Positions 36,588 through 45,305 of a stretch of 64,000 bases of DNA are shown piece by piece. Position 1 is the stretch's first letter, and each line of letters starts with the position of its first letter. The DNA is from Mongoliitalea daihaiensis (lineage in GTDB: Bacteria; Bacteroidota; Bacteroidia; Cytophagales; Cyclobacteriaceae), in assembly GCF_021596945.1 (NCBI RefSeq), contig NZ_CP063779.1:2950001-3014000 (forward strand), read 5' to 3'. A program made the translations under genes and the position numbers. The notes under the pieces were generated by a model. That model worked only from the letters and a program-made list of their open reading frames with translations, was not told the origin of the DNA and ran no database searches.

Positions 36588-37244
36588 TTATGGTTTGCTT
36601 TTGAAGTTCAATGGCTGTAGGCGCTTTCGGAGTTTTTTCATAAATCGATCTCCTGGGTCAATTTTTTGAGTCAAGTAATTAGGGTCGGTTTCTTTCCATA
36701 ATTGAGAACCTTGAAAGTCATAGTATTCATGATGTCCAATGACATATTCAATGCCGTGTTTTTTATGTAAATAGCGGATCAATTCTGCATTGGCTTTTAC
36801 CTGCGCTTTGGTTAATGGTGCATCTGGTCCTCCGATATTTTCAATACCAATCGCCATGTAATTCAATCCAATCGTGTGGCGGGCAAATGTGGTGTCGGGC
36901 AATAAGCGAAAGACGGTGCCATCTCTATCTACCAAAAATTGAGCGGATACATTTAAGTTGCTAGCAGTAGTCAATTCGGGTCTTCCTCCGAGATGCACGG
37001 GGTTAAAAACGTCAAAGGTGCTCTCTAAAGTAGGAACAGCCGTCCAATGCACAACCACCATTTTTGGGTTGATAGTAGCGGTTTCCTGAATGATTCCGTG
37101 TCTTTTTTCTAAATATTCCAGCGAAAGTCTTTCCCGCTCTTCATTGAAGATAATGGGTTTATCGAAAATCCTAAATGTCTGAGCAGTGACCAATTGACTA
37201 CTCAACAGAAATAGAACTAGTGAAATCAGTCGATATATATGCAT
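36588..37244 (-). CDS. N-acetylmuramoyl-L-alanine amidase (Amidase_2/PGRP fold)
   Basis: A zinc amidase that cuts the bond between MurNAc and the stem peptide. The 218-residue protein has a signal peptide (ending near VTAQ) and thus acts outside the inner membrane. Zinc-ligand segments are MVVVHWTAVP near residue 62 and the C-terminal region with VIGHHEYYDF; the family pattern LNYMAIGIENIGG is also present. A tryptophan-rich stretch GSQLWKETDPNY precedes the end. It fits removal of peptides from muropeptides before or during import by the neighbouring transporters. Confidence 0.88.
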   Translation of the reverse strand: MHIYRLISLVLFLLSSQLVTAQTFRIFDKPIIFNEERERLSLEYLEKRHGIIQETATINPKMVVVHWTAVPTLESTFDVFNPVHLGGRPELTTASNLNVSAQFLVDRDGTVFRLLPDTTFARHTIGLNYMAIGIENIGGPDAPLTKAQVKANAELIRYLHKKHGIEYVIGHHEYYDFQGSQLWKETDPNYLTQKIDPGDRFMKKLRKRLQPLNFKSKP

Positions 37245-37290
37245 AGGTTAGATGTATTTGAAATCAAAGATAAAAGGAAAATCGGCCCAT

Positions 37291-38310
37291 TTATTGACCG
37301 ATTTCTTCTTTTCTTAAGCGACGTTGATCTTCGAGGAAGTTTTTGTATTCTTGAATTCTCTCTCTTTCGAGGTTATCTTCGGGTTCTAACTGTGCCTCCC
37401 AAACATAAGAGATGCGCTTCCAGCTTAGTTCTTCACCTCTCACTTCAAGTAATGTGAATCCAGGTTCGTATCCTTTCCAGTTACCTCCCCACCATGCTGC
37501 GCTCACAGATTGGCTGGTGATATACCAGATGTCATTGAACCGATAGTCTTCGGGAATATGGCTATGTCCTTGAAGGACTGCTTTGACAGTATGTCGTTCG
37601 ATTATTTCCCTGAATTCTTTTGTGTCTGCGACCACCATATGGTTCATGGCCAGTAGTTCTGGACTTGCATTGATTTGCCCGATATTGTTGAAGGCAGCGA
37701 TATGGGTGACAATGACCGTAGGCATGCCATGATGCTTGCCTAAATCAAAGCGTAGCCATTCCAGTTGTTCTTTTCCGAAAGCATGGGTTTGACTTGGACC
37801 GTGGTCTGCGTCTACTTCTAGTAAGGAATCCATTATGACAAAATGCCAACCCTGATGATTGAAGGAGTAATAGCTTTGCTCCATCCCAACCGTATCCATG
37901 TAAAGTTTCTTTCCGATATCTGGATCATTGGGACTGGTTTTCCTTCTGCTACTCCTGCCAAAGATATCATGGTTGCCTATGCAGTGATAGGACGGCATTT
38001 GCAACTTAGATGATATGCTTGAAAATAAACTCAACTGGTCCAAATATTCCTCTTTTTCCGTGTACATACCATCAAAGACTTGGTCTCCCCCGTACAGAAC
38101 AAAGGATGGTTGTGGACTCAAGGAATTGACCTTTTGCACACATGCCTCAAATCCCAGATCTCCTTTTCGCTTCCTTCGCACATGTGCATCGGTCAAGTGT
38201 AAAAAGGAAAAATTTGCTTCAGAAAAGGAATTGGCCATTCCTTGGGAAGTTAGACTTAATCCAACCCCAGAAATGGCCAATTTTTTTAGAAATGATCGTC
38301 GTTGGGTCAT
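37291..38310 (-). CDS. Tat-type calcineurin-like metallophosphoesterase
   Basis: A 339-residue exported phosphoesterase. The N-terminus MTQRRSFLKKLAISGVGLSL carries a twin-arginine signal (RRSFLK). Metal-binding motifs follow: LHLTDAHV, YGGDQVFDG, CIGNHDIFG, VTHIAAF and LQGHSHIPEDY, matching the metallophosphatase pattern DxH-GDxx-GNHD-H-GHxH. The substrate is unknown. The start shares one base with the end of the upstream lipoprotein gene, so it belongs to the same transcript. Confidence 0.9.
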   Translation of the reverse strand: MTQRRSFLKKLAISGVGLSLTSQGMANSFSEANFSFLHLTDAHVRRKRKGDLGFEACVQKVNSLSPQPSFVLYGGDQVFDGMYTEKEEYLDQLSLFSSISSKLQMPSYHCIGNHDIFGRSSRRKTSPNDPDIGKKLYMDTVGMEQSYYSFNHQGWHFVIMDSLLEVDADHGPSQTHAFGKEQLEWLRFDLGKHHGMPTVIVTHIAAFNNIGQINASPELLAMNHMVVADTKEFREIIERHTVKAVLQGHSHIPEDYRFNDIWYITSQSVSAAWWGGNWKGYEPGFTLLEVRGEELSWKRISYVWEAQLEPEDNLERERIQEYKNFLEDQRRLRKEEIGQ

Positions 38311-38774
38311 TATCTAACGGTTACGTTCACTGTTCGGGTGACCGGAAAGTTAGGTAAATTTTTATTTGTAACCCTAGCTTCCATTCCAACAACTGTACCG
38401 ACTGGTAAAGCAGCTGGGATCGTATAATTGATCAACAGGGAGTCCGTTTTGCTTATATTGGAGAAAGCAGGTGCATAGGGTCTGTCGTCTACCAAAACAG
38501 GATCTGCTGTACCGAGTTTTACCCAAAACTGTACGCGATCAATTTCGCCCTCTGACCAATAGCGAAGGTCAAAGGTGCAATTGGTTCCTGCTGTTGGGGC
38601 AGTTGCTGAAGCAGTAGGACTTGCCAGAGTAAAGTTGGCAATGACTGGGATAAAGCCCAGATCTTCCTTGATGATTTCCATAAGTGCGTCTGTGGGTGCG
38701 ACATCACAGGAGTACATGCTTCCCATTCCAAAGATGAGCAATAAACTACTTGCAATTATTTTTAACTTTTTCAT
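38310..38774 (-). CDS. Putative outer-membrane lipoprotein of the SusCD locus
   Basis: A 154-residue lipoprotein with signal MKKLKIIASSLLLIFGMGSM and lipobox SMYSC. The mature part is mostly beta-strand-like, threonine/alanine/proline-rich, and resembles an immunoglobulin-like domain such as those in SusE-type glycan-binding lipoproteins, though I cannot assign a family. Being third after SusC and SusD is the usual position for such accessory surface binders. It starts 12 bp after the SusD stop. Confidence 0.75.
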   Translation of the reverse strand: MKKLKIIASSLLLIFGMGSMYSCDVAPTDALMEIIKEDLGFIPVIANFTLASPTASATAPTAGTNCTFDLRYWSEGEIDRVQFWVKLGTADPVLVDDRPYAPAFSNISKTDSLLINYTIPAALPVGTVVGMEARVTNKNLPNFPVTRTVNVTVR

Positions 38775-38786
38775 AGCCGATTAATT

Positions 38787-40214
38787 TTAATTGTCAAACA
38801 ACCATAATTTGATTCCCTGATTAGGGATTACTGGGATGCAGGTATTGGTTCCTGGTTCATCATCTGCAATGTTGGACCGTTGGATCCAAGGCTCTCCAGG
38901 GATTTGATTGATAACAGGCTTGGCCAATCCTGGGTATACCGCTGTGTCATACTGATAGCGTCTCATGTCATTCCATGTTTCAATCTGTAAATACAGGGCA
39001 ATGTATTTTTGCAGCATAATGTCTTTCAGTTGAAGATTGGTCGCCCCCATAGAGATTTGAGGATCATTGACGTAGGTATTTATCGCCTCCATACCGACCC
39101 CATGCTTGGTCATACTGCCTCTGATTCCGTTTAGATAAGCCTCGTATGCAGCCGCTCTGTTTGTGCTGAACAGTGCTTCCGCCTTGATAAACTGAGCCTC
39201 CGCATAAGTGATCATTTGGAGGGGTGCAATATTTCTACTGTGCCAAGTGGTAGTAGTTAAATTGACATTGACAGCTGGATCATCTCCCACTAATCTTCCT
39301 GGAACAACACCAATGAATTGATCAGGATTAGTAGAACTCATGAATAAAGGAAGTCTTGGATCGACCAAACCAGGATACTGAGCAGTACCGTTCATCATAT
39401 TGGTGATGTAGGAGGTTGGCTGTTGTGTTTTGTTGACTGGATTCCCCAAGAAACTCCACCAAGGGTTTTGGATATTTGCTTCATAGACAAGTTCCAAATC
39501 CTGTGTAGGTCCTGTAAATGCTTGGTCAACATCAGCTGCAGCGGCAGCTAACAATGCTTGATTTTTTACAGATAATTGGAGGTTGTAACGAGCTCTTAAG
39601 GCAAAAGCTGCCCTTCTCCAACTTTCTAAATTTCCATTGTATACATAATCATTTCTGACAATTCTCAACGTTGGGAGATCAGGTAAGGGTCTTTGCAAGT
39701 CTTCAATAGCTGAATCAATCAATTGTGGGATATGAATCTGGTATAAGTCCTGCATAGGGTCATAGCAAGGGTTCAATAAACTTGTCCCTCTATTGGCTTG
39801 GGTATATGGCAGGTCTCCATAAATAGAAGATGCCGTTAACATATTCATCGCTAACATGACTTTTGCGATCCCACTGTAGTTGAAAGCCCCTTGGGCTTCT
39901 GCCCGCGTGATGATTTCTTGTAACGTAGGAAGAGCATCTGTATACAGTGGTCTCCACAATTGGTCAAAACCATAAGGCGTATATTGGCTGATTGCCTGCC
40001 CACCTAAATATTGTGGATATTGAGAGCCAAATTGAGATGCGCCAAACTGCACATTGGCTGTAAACCGAATGGCAGAAGGAAGTAAGTTTTGGACGGTCAC
40101 TTGATCGGATGATATTCTCCCAGGATCAACATTGATGTCCAACAAATTGTCGCAAGAACTTACAGTAAATACTGTAACCAATGCTATGCTTATTTTTTTG
40201 AAGAATCTATTCAT
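38787..40214 (-). CDS. SusD/RagB-type nutrient-binding lipoprotein
   Basis: A 475-residue surface lipoprotein that caps the SusC channel and binds substrate. The lipobox is VSSC at ~18-21, followed by DNLLDINVDPGRISSDQ. The body shows helical repeats (SGIAKVMLAMNMLTASSIYG, ALRARYNLQL) and the SusD-like arrangement of a C-terminal domain, IETWNDMRRYQYD. The pattern is close to the SusD-like group with an LDINVDP... NLLPSAI start. It is 6 bp downstream of the SusC gene. Confidence 0.9.
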   Translation of the reverse strand: MNRFFKKISIALVTVFTVSSCDNLLDINVDPGRISSDQVTVQNLLPSAIRFTANVQFGASQFGSQYPQYLGGQAISQYTPYGFDQLWRPLYTDALPTLQEIITRAEAQGAFNYSGIAKVMLAMNMLTASSIYGDLPYTQANRGTSLLNPCYDPMQDLYQIHIPQLIDSAIEDLQRPLPDLPTLRIVRNDYVYNGNLESWRRAAFALRARYNLQLSVKNQALLAAAAADVDQAFTGPTQDLELVYEANIQNPWWSFLGNPVNKTQQPTSYITNMMNGTAQYPGLVDPRLPLFMSSTNPDQFIGVVPGRLVGDDPAVNVNLTTTTWHSRNIAPLQMITYAEAQFIKAEALFSTNRAAAYEAYLNGIRGSMTKHGVGMEAINTYVNDPQISMGATNLQLKDIMLQKYIALYLQIETWNDMRRYQYDTAVYPGLAKPVINQIPGEPWIQRSNIADDEPGTNTCIPVIPNQGIKLWLFDN

Positions 40215-40220
40215 GACGGA

Positions 40221-43200
40221 TTAGAAGTTAAAGTTTAACCCAAAGAACACACTACTTGTCGCTGGTACATTAGTTCCAACGTATCCAAAGACATTACTGC
40301 CTGGTCCATACGCACTTTGCTCTGGGTCAAAACCAACAAATGGTGTTGTCAGCCAAAGGTTATTAGCGGTTACTGATGCAGTGATTGAGTTGAACGGAGT
40401 CTTGTCGATCCAGCGGGTAGGTAACGTGTAATTCAAGGCTACGTTTTGTAATCTTAGCCAACTGGCTTCCTGGAAGCCGTTAAACTCAGACGCCAATCGG
40501 TATCTGAAAGCCTGTCCGTAAAGGGTGCTAACTCCAATAGGCACAGGTTGATCATTTGGAACCCATACTGGGTTTTCTATGGTACCTGTATTTCGTACAC
40601 CATTAAAGACAACCAATCTATTTCTCAATTCTGTTTCTGCTCCTGTTGGTGCTTCTCCTCCAGCTTGACCGTAACGTAATCTTCTATTGATGTCAAAAAC
40701 ATATCCACCTTTTCTAAAGGTAAAAAGGAATGACAATTCGAGATTTTTATATCGAATAGAGTTATTCCATCCCCCTTCCCAATCAGGGAATGCGTTTCCA
40801 ATGAAACTATCCTCTGCTAGTGGTACACCTCTCCATTGGTTATTTACGTTGGGATATCCATCTACAATAACAGGCTGTCCGAAGAAAGGAGAGTTGGGGT
40901 CTTCTACGCGGCTAAGGGGCCAACCAAACCAATCACCCGGTCTTCCTCCCACTTGTACGCGTTGTTTGACCCATGGCGTTTCAGGTTGGAAAGTAATTTG
41001 ATCCAGTCCCTCAGGTAAGGAAATTACTTTTCCTCTCAAACGAGACCAGTTGAAAATAGAGTTCCAAGAGAAATCCTTTTTTTGTACTACTGCAATATCC
41101 GCTGTCAGTTCCCAAATATTATTTCTGATTTCTCCAGCATTGACTACAAAATTGGTAAACCCAGTAGCTCTTGAAACAGGTATTGGGATAATTTGATCAA
41201 TAGAGGTTTGGATCGCATAATTGGCATCGATGCGTAATCTGTTTTTGAATAATCCAATGTCTAGACCAAATTCTAAACCTCTCGTTCTTTCAGGTCTTAG
41301 ATTTTCTGAACCAATGGTGCCATTTCGTGCCACACCAACAATTCCTCTAAATGGCACCAAAGTGCTGTAATAATTACCAATTAAAAATGGAGCTGCATCT
41401 TTCCCAACTTCTGCAAACGAACCTCTCAATTTACCATAGCTAAGTACAGAAGATGGAGATAGTTTTAACGTTTCAGTAAAGATGTAAGACATACTTACAG
41501 ATGGATAAAAGAAGGATCTGTTTTCTCTTGGTAAAGTTGAAGACCAGTCATTTCTGCCTGTAATATTCAAAAAGAGTGTTTGTTTGTAATCAAACTTTGC
41601 ATCAGCAAAGACACCAATAATAGTTCTGCTACTAGGGAAGGAGCGTGCTTGATATTGGCTTAGGTTGTTGACAGACCAGAAATCAGGGATTACAAAGTTT
41701 GATCCAGAGGCCGTAAGACTTGTAGAATTGATTGTAGTCAATTGATTACCAATCGTTACGACCATGTTTAGATTATCGGATAGTTTTCGCTCACCTGTCA
41801 ACAAGAAATTAGAATTGAGTTCCTGGTAGCCAATGATTTGTTCGGAAATACTTCCGTTGGCACCTGCTCCAATCAACGTAGTAGGAGAGGTTAAGATAAA
41901 TCGTTTGTCAGTATATTGGTCAATACCTACACGGTAGCTTGCTGTCAACCAATCATTGATCAGATAAGTTGCTCCCAAATTCCCTAATAAACGGTTGACA
42001 GACTCTTCTTGAAAAGCATTTTGAGCAAAATACAAGGGATTATCAAGAATGGTAGAATAACGGATTTGAGAGCCATCTGGATTTATAAAATCACTTATGT
42101 TTACATCCGGTGCATATCGAGAAGCATAGGAAATAACCCCTGCACCACCTACGCCCATTCTTGGGTTGATCCCATTAGAATTGATGAAGGTAGCAGAACC
42201 GTCTAAGGTAAGTTTATCCGAAGCCTTGAGTGAACCTGCAATTTTGATATTGGTTCGGTCAAAGTTTGAGTTAGGTAGAATACCTGATTGGTCTAAACGG
42301 CCCAAGGAACCAAAGAAGGTGGCTTTGTCACTCCCTCCTGAGAATGAAAAATTATTTTGGAAAGTATTACCTGTTCTAAAAGTTTCATCCCATTGATTGA
42401 ATACAGGAGTTCCCGCTGGAACAGGCGGACCATCAGAGCGATAGTCAGTAGGGTTGTAGAGACCATTGAAACCCCTTAAATAATTTTGTTGCATAGGAGG
42501 AGTGCGCCCTACTTGATCAATACTAGCACTTGTTCTATAGTTGAAGGTGGTTTTTCCTGCTTTTCCCGATTTGGTAGTAATGATAACAGCACCATTAGCT
42601 GCTCTCAATCCATAAAGAACCGAGGCTGCGGGACCTTTTAGGATACTGATTGATTCGATGTCGTCAGGATTGATATCGGCAGCACGGTTGGTATTGGTGA
42701 AATTGGAACCACCTCTACCGCCCGTAATATTGGTTTCATTCGAAATAGGGATTCCATCAATTACGAATAAAGGTTGGTTATCAGCATTTGGGTTTAAGGA
42801 ATTGATCCCCCGAATGACAATATTAGTTCCAGCACCCGGGGCCCCAGAGCTACTGGTGATATTTACACCGGCTATACGGCCTCTTAGCGCATTTAATGCA
42901 TTTGGTTGGTTGGTTTCTAGGATTAATTTGTTGTCGATTTCTTGAACTGCATAGCCCAAAGATTTTCGATCGCGCTCTATACCGAAGGCTGTGACTACCA
43001 CCTCATTTAAGGCTTCTGTAGACGGGTCTAAACTGATAGTTATATCAGTTTGATTACCAACTCTTACCTCTCTGGATTTGAAACCAATGAAGGAGAATTG
43101 TAAAATACTTTCCTGAGATGGGACAGTGATGTTGAACCGACCATTAATATCGGTTACTACCACCCTGTTGGTGCCTCTCAAGACCACATTTACTCCTGGC

Positions 43201-43313
43201 AATTCCTCTTGATTATCAGAGGCAACTACCGTACCTGTAATTGCTATTTGGGCAAAACCCTCTGAGGTAAGCCCAAAAAACAGCAACATCACTGCAAGTA
43301 AGTGTCTTTTCAT
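40221..43313 (-). CDS. SusC/RagA-type TonB-linked outer-membrane transporter
   Basis: A 1030-residue TonB-dependent transporter. Order: signal peptide (~1-21), carboxypeptidase-D-like beta-domain (ITGTVVASDNQEELPGVNVVL), the SusC plug with the box ALNEVVVTAFGIERDRKSLGYAV near residue 105 and NPLFVIDGIP-like QPLFVIDGIPI, then a barrel of about 22 strands to the C-terminal FFGLNFNF. SusC proteins import oligosaccharides or peptides bound by SusD. It is the first gene of the nine-gene cluster and is divergent from murQ. Confidence 0.93.
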   Translation of the reverse strand: MKRHLLAVMLLFFGLTSEGFAQIAITGTVVASDNQEELPGVNVVLRGTNRVVVTDINGRFNITVPSQESILQFSFIGFKSREVRVGNQTDITISLDPSTEALNEVVVTAFGIERDRKSLGYAVQEIDNKLILETNQPNALNALRGRIAGVNITSSSGAPGAGTNIVIRGINSLNPNADNQPLFVIDGIPISNETNITGGRGGSNFTNTNRAADINPDDIESISILKGPAASVLYGLRAANGAVIITTKSGKAGKTTFNYRTSASIDQVGRTPPMQQNYLRGFNGLYNPTDYRSDGPPVPAGTPVFNQWDETFRTGNTFQNNFSFSGGSDKATFFGSLGRLDQSGILPNSNFDRTNIKIAGSLKASDKLTLDGSATFINSNGINPRMGVGGAGVISYASRYAPDVNISDFINPDGSQIRYSTILDNPLYFAQNAFQEESVNRLLGNLGATYLINDWLTASYRVGIDQYTDKRFILTSPTTLIGAGANGSISEQIIGYQELNSNFLLTGERKLSDNLNMVVTIGNQLTTINSTSLTASGSNFVIPDFWSVNNLSQYQARSFPSSRTIIGVFADAKFDYKQTLFLNITGRNDWSSTLPRENRSFFYPSVSMSYIFTETLKLSPSSVLSYGKLRGSFAEVGKDAAPFLIGNYYSTLVPFRGIVGVARNGTIGSENLRPERTRGLEFGLDIGLFKNRLRIDANYAIQTSIDQIIPIPVSRATGFTNFVVNAGEIRNNIWELTADIAVVQKKDFSWNSIFNWSRLRGKVISLPEGLDQITFQPETPWVKQRVQVGGRPGDWFGWPLSRVEDPNSPFFGQPVIVDGYPNVNNQWRGVPLAEDSFIGNAFPDWEGGWNNSIRYKNLELSFLFTFRKGGYVFDINRRLRYGQAGGEAPTGAETELRNRLVVFNGVRNTGTIENPVWVPNDQPVPIGVSTLYGQAFRYRLASEFNGFQEASWLRLQNVALNYTLPTRWIDKTPFNSITASVTANNLWLTTPFVGFDPEQSAYGPGSNVFGYVGTNVPATSSVFFGLNFNF

Positions 43314-43528
43314 GCTGATTTAGTTTAGTGAAAGAAATGATTAGGTTTTTTGGTTGATATAATTGTTTGGTTAAAAAAACCAAAAACTGCACATTAATGC
43401 AAGAAAAAAACGCATTTATTTTATAATAATCTCGAAAAATGGATGAAATCAAAAATAAACGGCTATTTACTTGCTGTTTTATGCCGTTTTTGATAATTTT
43501 TGGTTTGGTTTAATTAACGATAGATCTT

Positions 43529-44341
43529 ATGCAAAAAATAACCGAGCAAAGTTCGCTTTATAACAACTTGGAGCAGATGAGTTTGAAAGAACTCCTAGCA
43601 ACCATCAATCAAGAGGATCAAAAAGTAGCGATAGCAGTAAAAGCTGTTATTTCTCCAATAGAGCAATTTATGGAAGCTTTTCTTCCTAGGTTTGAGAAAG
43701 GTGGGCGCTTAATTTACATAGGTGCGGGTACAAGTGGAAGGCTTGGGATTTTGGATGCCTCTGAGATCCCACCCACATATGGAATGCCTGCTGACCGTGT
43801 AGTTGGAATCATTGCAGGAGGAGCACAGGCTATTCAATCATCTGTTGAAAATGCAGAAGATGATGTAGATGCTGCTTGGAAGGCTTTAGAAGCCATAAGT
43901 ATTCAGGAAATTGATACAGTGATTGGAATTGCAGCGTCAGGATATACCCCGTTTGTTGTTGGGGGAGTTCAAAAAGCTAGGGAGTTTGGTTGCCTTACAG
44001 CCTGTATTACCAATAATCCCGATACACCTCTAGCCGAGGCGGTAGAATTCCCTATAGAGATCATTGTTGGCCCTGAAGTTGTCACGGGAAGTACACGAAT
44101 GAAAAGCGGCACAGCTCAAAAATTGGTATTGAATATGATCAGTACGAGTTTGATGATCAAAATTGGAAGAGTCAAAGACAACAAAATGGTCCATATGAAA
44201 CTTGCTAATCAAAAGCTTTTTCGTAGAGGGGTTGATATTTTGGTGAATGAATTGCAAATTACACCACTAGAAGCAGCCCATTTATTGAAGTTATATGGGT
44301 CTGTCGACAATTCATTGAAGAATTTTGTCAAATCTGTTTAA
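43529..44341 (+). CDS. murQ: N-acetylmuramic acid 6-phosphate etherase
   Basis: MurQ cleaves the lactyl ether of MurNAc-6-phosphate, giving GlcNAc-6-phosphate and D-lactate in the cytoplasm. The 270-residue SIS-domain protein shows YIGAGTSGRLGILDASEIPPTYG near residue 55, then ENAEDDVDAAW, GIAASGYTPFV, and VVTGSTRMKSGTAQK near residue 185. It is slightly shorter than the ~300-residue E. coli enzyme because its C-terminal tail is short. It is divergent from the SusC gene across a 215-bp gap and is followed by a DeoR-type regulator gene after 16 bp. Confidence 0.94.
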   Translation: MQKITEQSSLYNNLEQMSLKELLATINQEDQKVAIAVKAVISPIEQFMEAFLPRFEKGGRLIYIGAGTSGRLGILDASEIPPTYGMPADRVVGIIAGGAQAIQSSVENAEDDVDAAWKALEAISIQEIDTVIGIAASGYTPFVVGGVQKAREFGCLTACITNNPDTPLAEAVEFPIEIIVGPEVVTGSTRMKSGTAQKLVLNMISTSLMIKIGRVKDNKMVHMKLANQKLFRRGVDILVNELQITPLEAAHLLKLYGSVDNSLKNFVKSV

Positions 44342-44357
44342 TGCTTAGTCCCAAAAA

Positions 44358-45104
44358 ATGCTTAAAGAAGAACGGCAACGGCTCATTTTGGAGCAAGTTC
44401 ACCTCCATAACCGTGTTTTGCTCACAGATCTGTCCGAGCAATTGGATGTCTCCATCGATACTGTCAGGAGAGATGTCAAGGAATTAGATCATTTAAAAAA
44501 ACTAAGAAAAGTCCACGGAGGAGCTATTTCTAGAAGTTTTCTTACCCCTAATTTAGATGAACCGATTTACCTGCAAAACGAAAAGCAGCAAATTGCTGCC
44601 AAAGCAGTAAAGTTACTCAAAGAAGATCAAGTGGTATTGATGAGTGGGGGTACGACAAATTTAGAGGTAGTGAAATTTTTTCCACGCAAAATCCCTTTGA
44701 CTGTCTTTACACCGAGTTTGCAGGTAGCATCTGAGTTGATGAATTTTCCAAATGTGGAGGTGATTTTCCTCGGAGGAAAACTATTGCATGAGGCTAAATT
44801 CGCTGTGGGAGGGATGGTAACCAATGTGCTCTCTCAAATAAAAGTAGACCTATGTTTTTTAGGTACAGGCTATCTGGATCCAAGCAGTGGTTTGACTGAA
44901 TTTGACTGGGAAGTGGTCCAAGTCAAACGGGCTATGATTGCAGCTACTAAAAAGTTGGTATTACTTACTGTTTCCAATAAGCTATTCAGTGTGCAGCGCT
45001 ACAAAACCTGTGATCTGAATGCCGTAGATATTTTGATTACTGAATTAGAGCCTGATTCCTCAAAACTTCACCCTTTTCGGGAATACATTGATGATATTTT
45101 GTAG
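44358..45104 (+). CDS. DeoR/GlpR family transcriptional regulator
   Basis: A 248-residue repressor-type protein. The N-terminal winged HTH is MLKEERQRLILEQVHLHNRV followed by LTDLSEQLDVSIDTVRRDVKELD. The C-terminal sugar-phosphate sensor domain has VLMSGGTTNLEVVKFF and later FLGTGYLDPSSGLTEFDWEVVQVK. DeoR members usually respond to phosphorylated sugars. The place next to murQ suggests control of the locus by MurNAc-6P or GlcNAc-6P, an inference; MurR in E. coli belongs instead to the RpiR family. Confidence 0.9.
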   Translation: MLKEERQRLILEQVHLHNRVLLTDLSEQLDVSIDTVRRDVKELDHLKKLRKVHGGAISRSFLTPNLDEPIYLQNEKQQIAAKAVKLLKEDQVVLMSGGTTNLEVVKFFPRKIPLTVFTPSLQVASELMNFPNVEVIFLGGKLLHEAKFAVGGMVTNVLSQIKVDLCFLGTGYLDPSSGLTEFDWEVVQVKRAMIAATKKLVLLTVSNKLFSVQRYKTCDLNAVDILITELEPDSSKLHPFREYIDDIL

Positions 45105-45115
45105 GTGGATAGTAA

Positions 45116-45144
45116 AAGACCCCAAGTCAAAAACTTGGGGTCTT
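45116..45144. terminator. Terminator after murQ and the DeoR gene
   Basis: A 12-bp perfect stem, AAGACCCCAAGT / ACTTGGGGTCTT, with a five-base loop CAAAA. It lies 12 bp beyond the regulator stop. The trailing T-tract is short on the plus strand, and AAAA precedes it, so it may act from both sides. Confidence 0.75.
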
Positions 45145-45169
45145 CCCTATGAAAAAAAATTCAATCAAC

Positions 45170-45299
45170 CTACTTAAACCCATTCACTGGGCGTCCTCTG
45201 TTAAATACATCAATGCCTTCATTTTCAATACCTAAAAATAGTAAATTAGATTGATTAAGAGATTGACGAGGATCACATTGATAGATGATTATCGTCAGG
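45170..45299 (-). pseudogene. Possible gene remnant downstream of hutG
   Basis: A minus-strand frame open for about 43 codons, with no ATG, GTG or TTG start, ends at TAG 45172-45170. Its composition looks coding: after CDPRQSLNQSN it reads LLFLGIENEGIDVFNRGRP and ends VNGFK. I recognise no family. The frame differs from that of hutG just upstream, so it may be the 3' end of a lost gene or a small protein with an unusual start. Confidence 0.3.
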
Positions 45300-45305
45300 A
45301 CTATG

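Noticed and set aside
45128-45165. Repeated short A-rich words near the murQ terminator as a possible CRISPR-like or RNA feature
   Set aside because: Only one hairpin is present, with no regularly spaced repeats; an ordinary terminator explains it.
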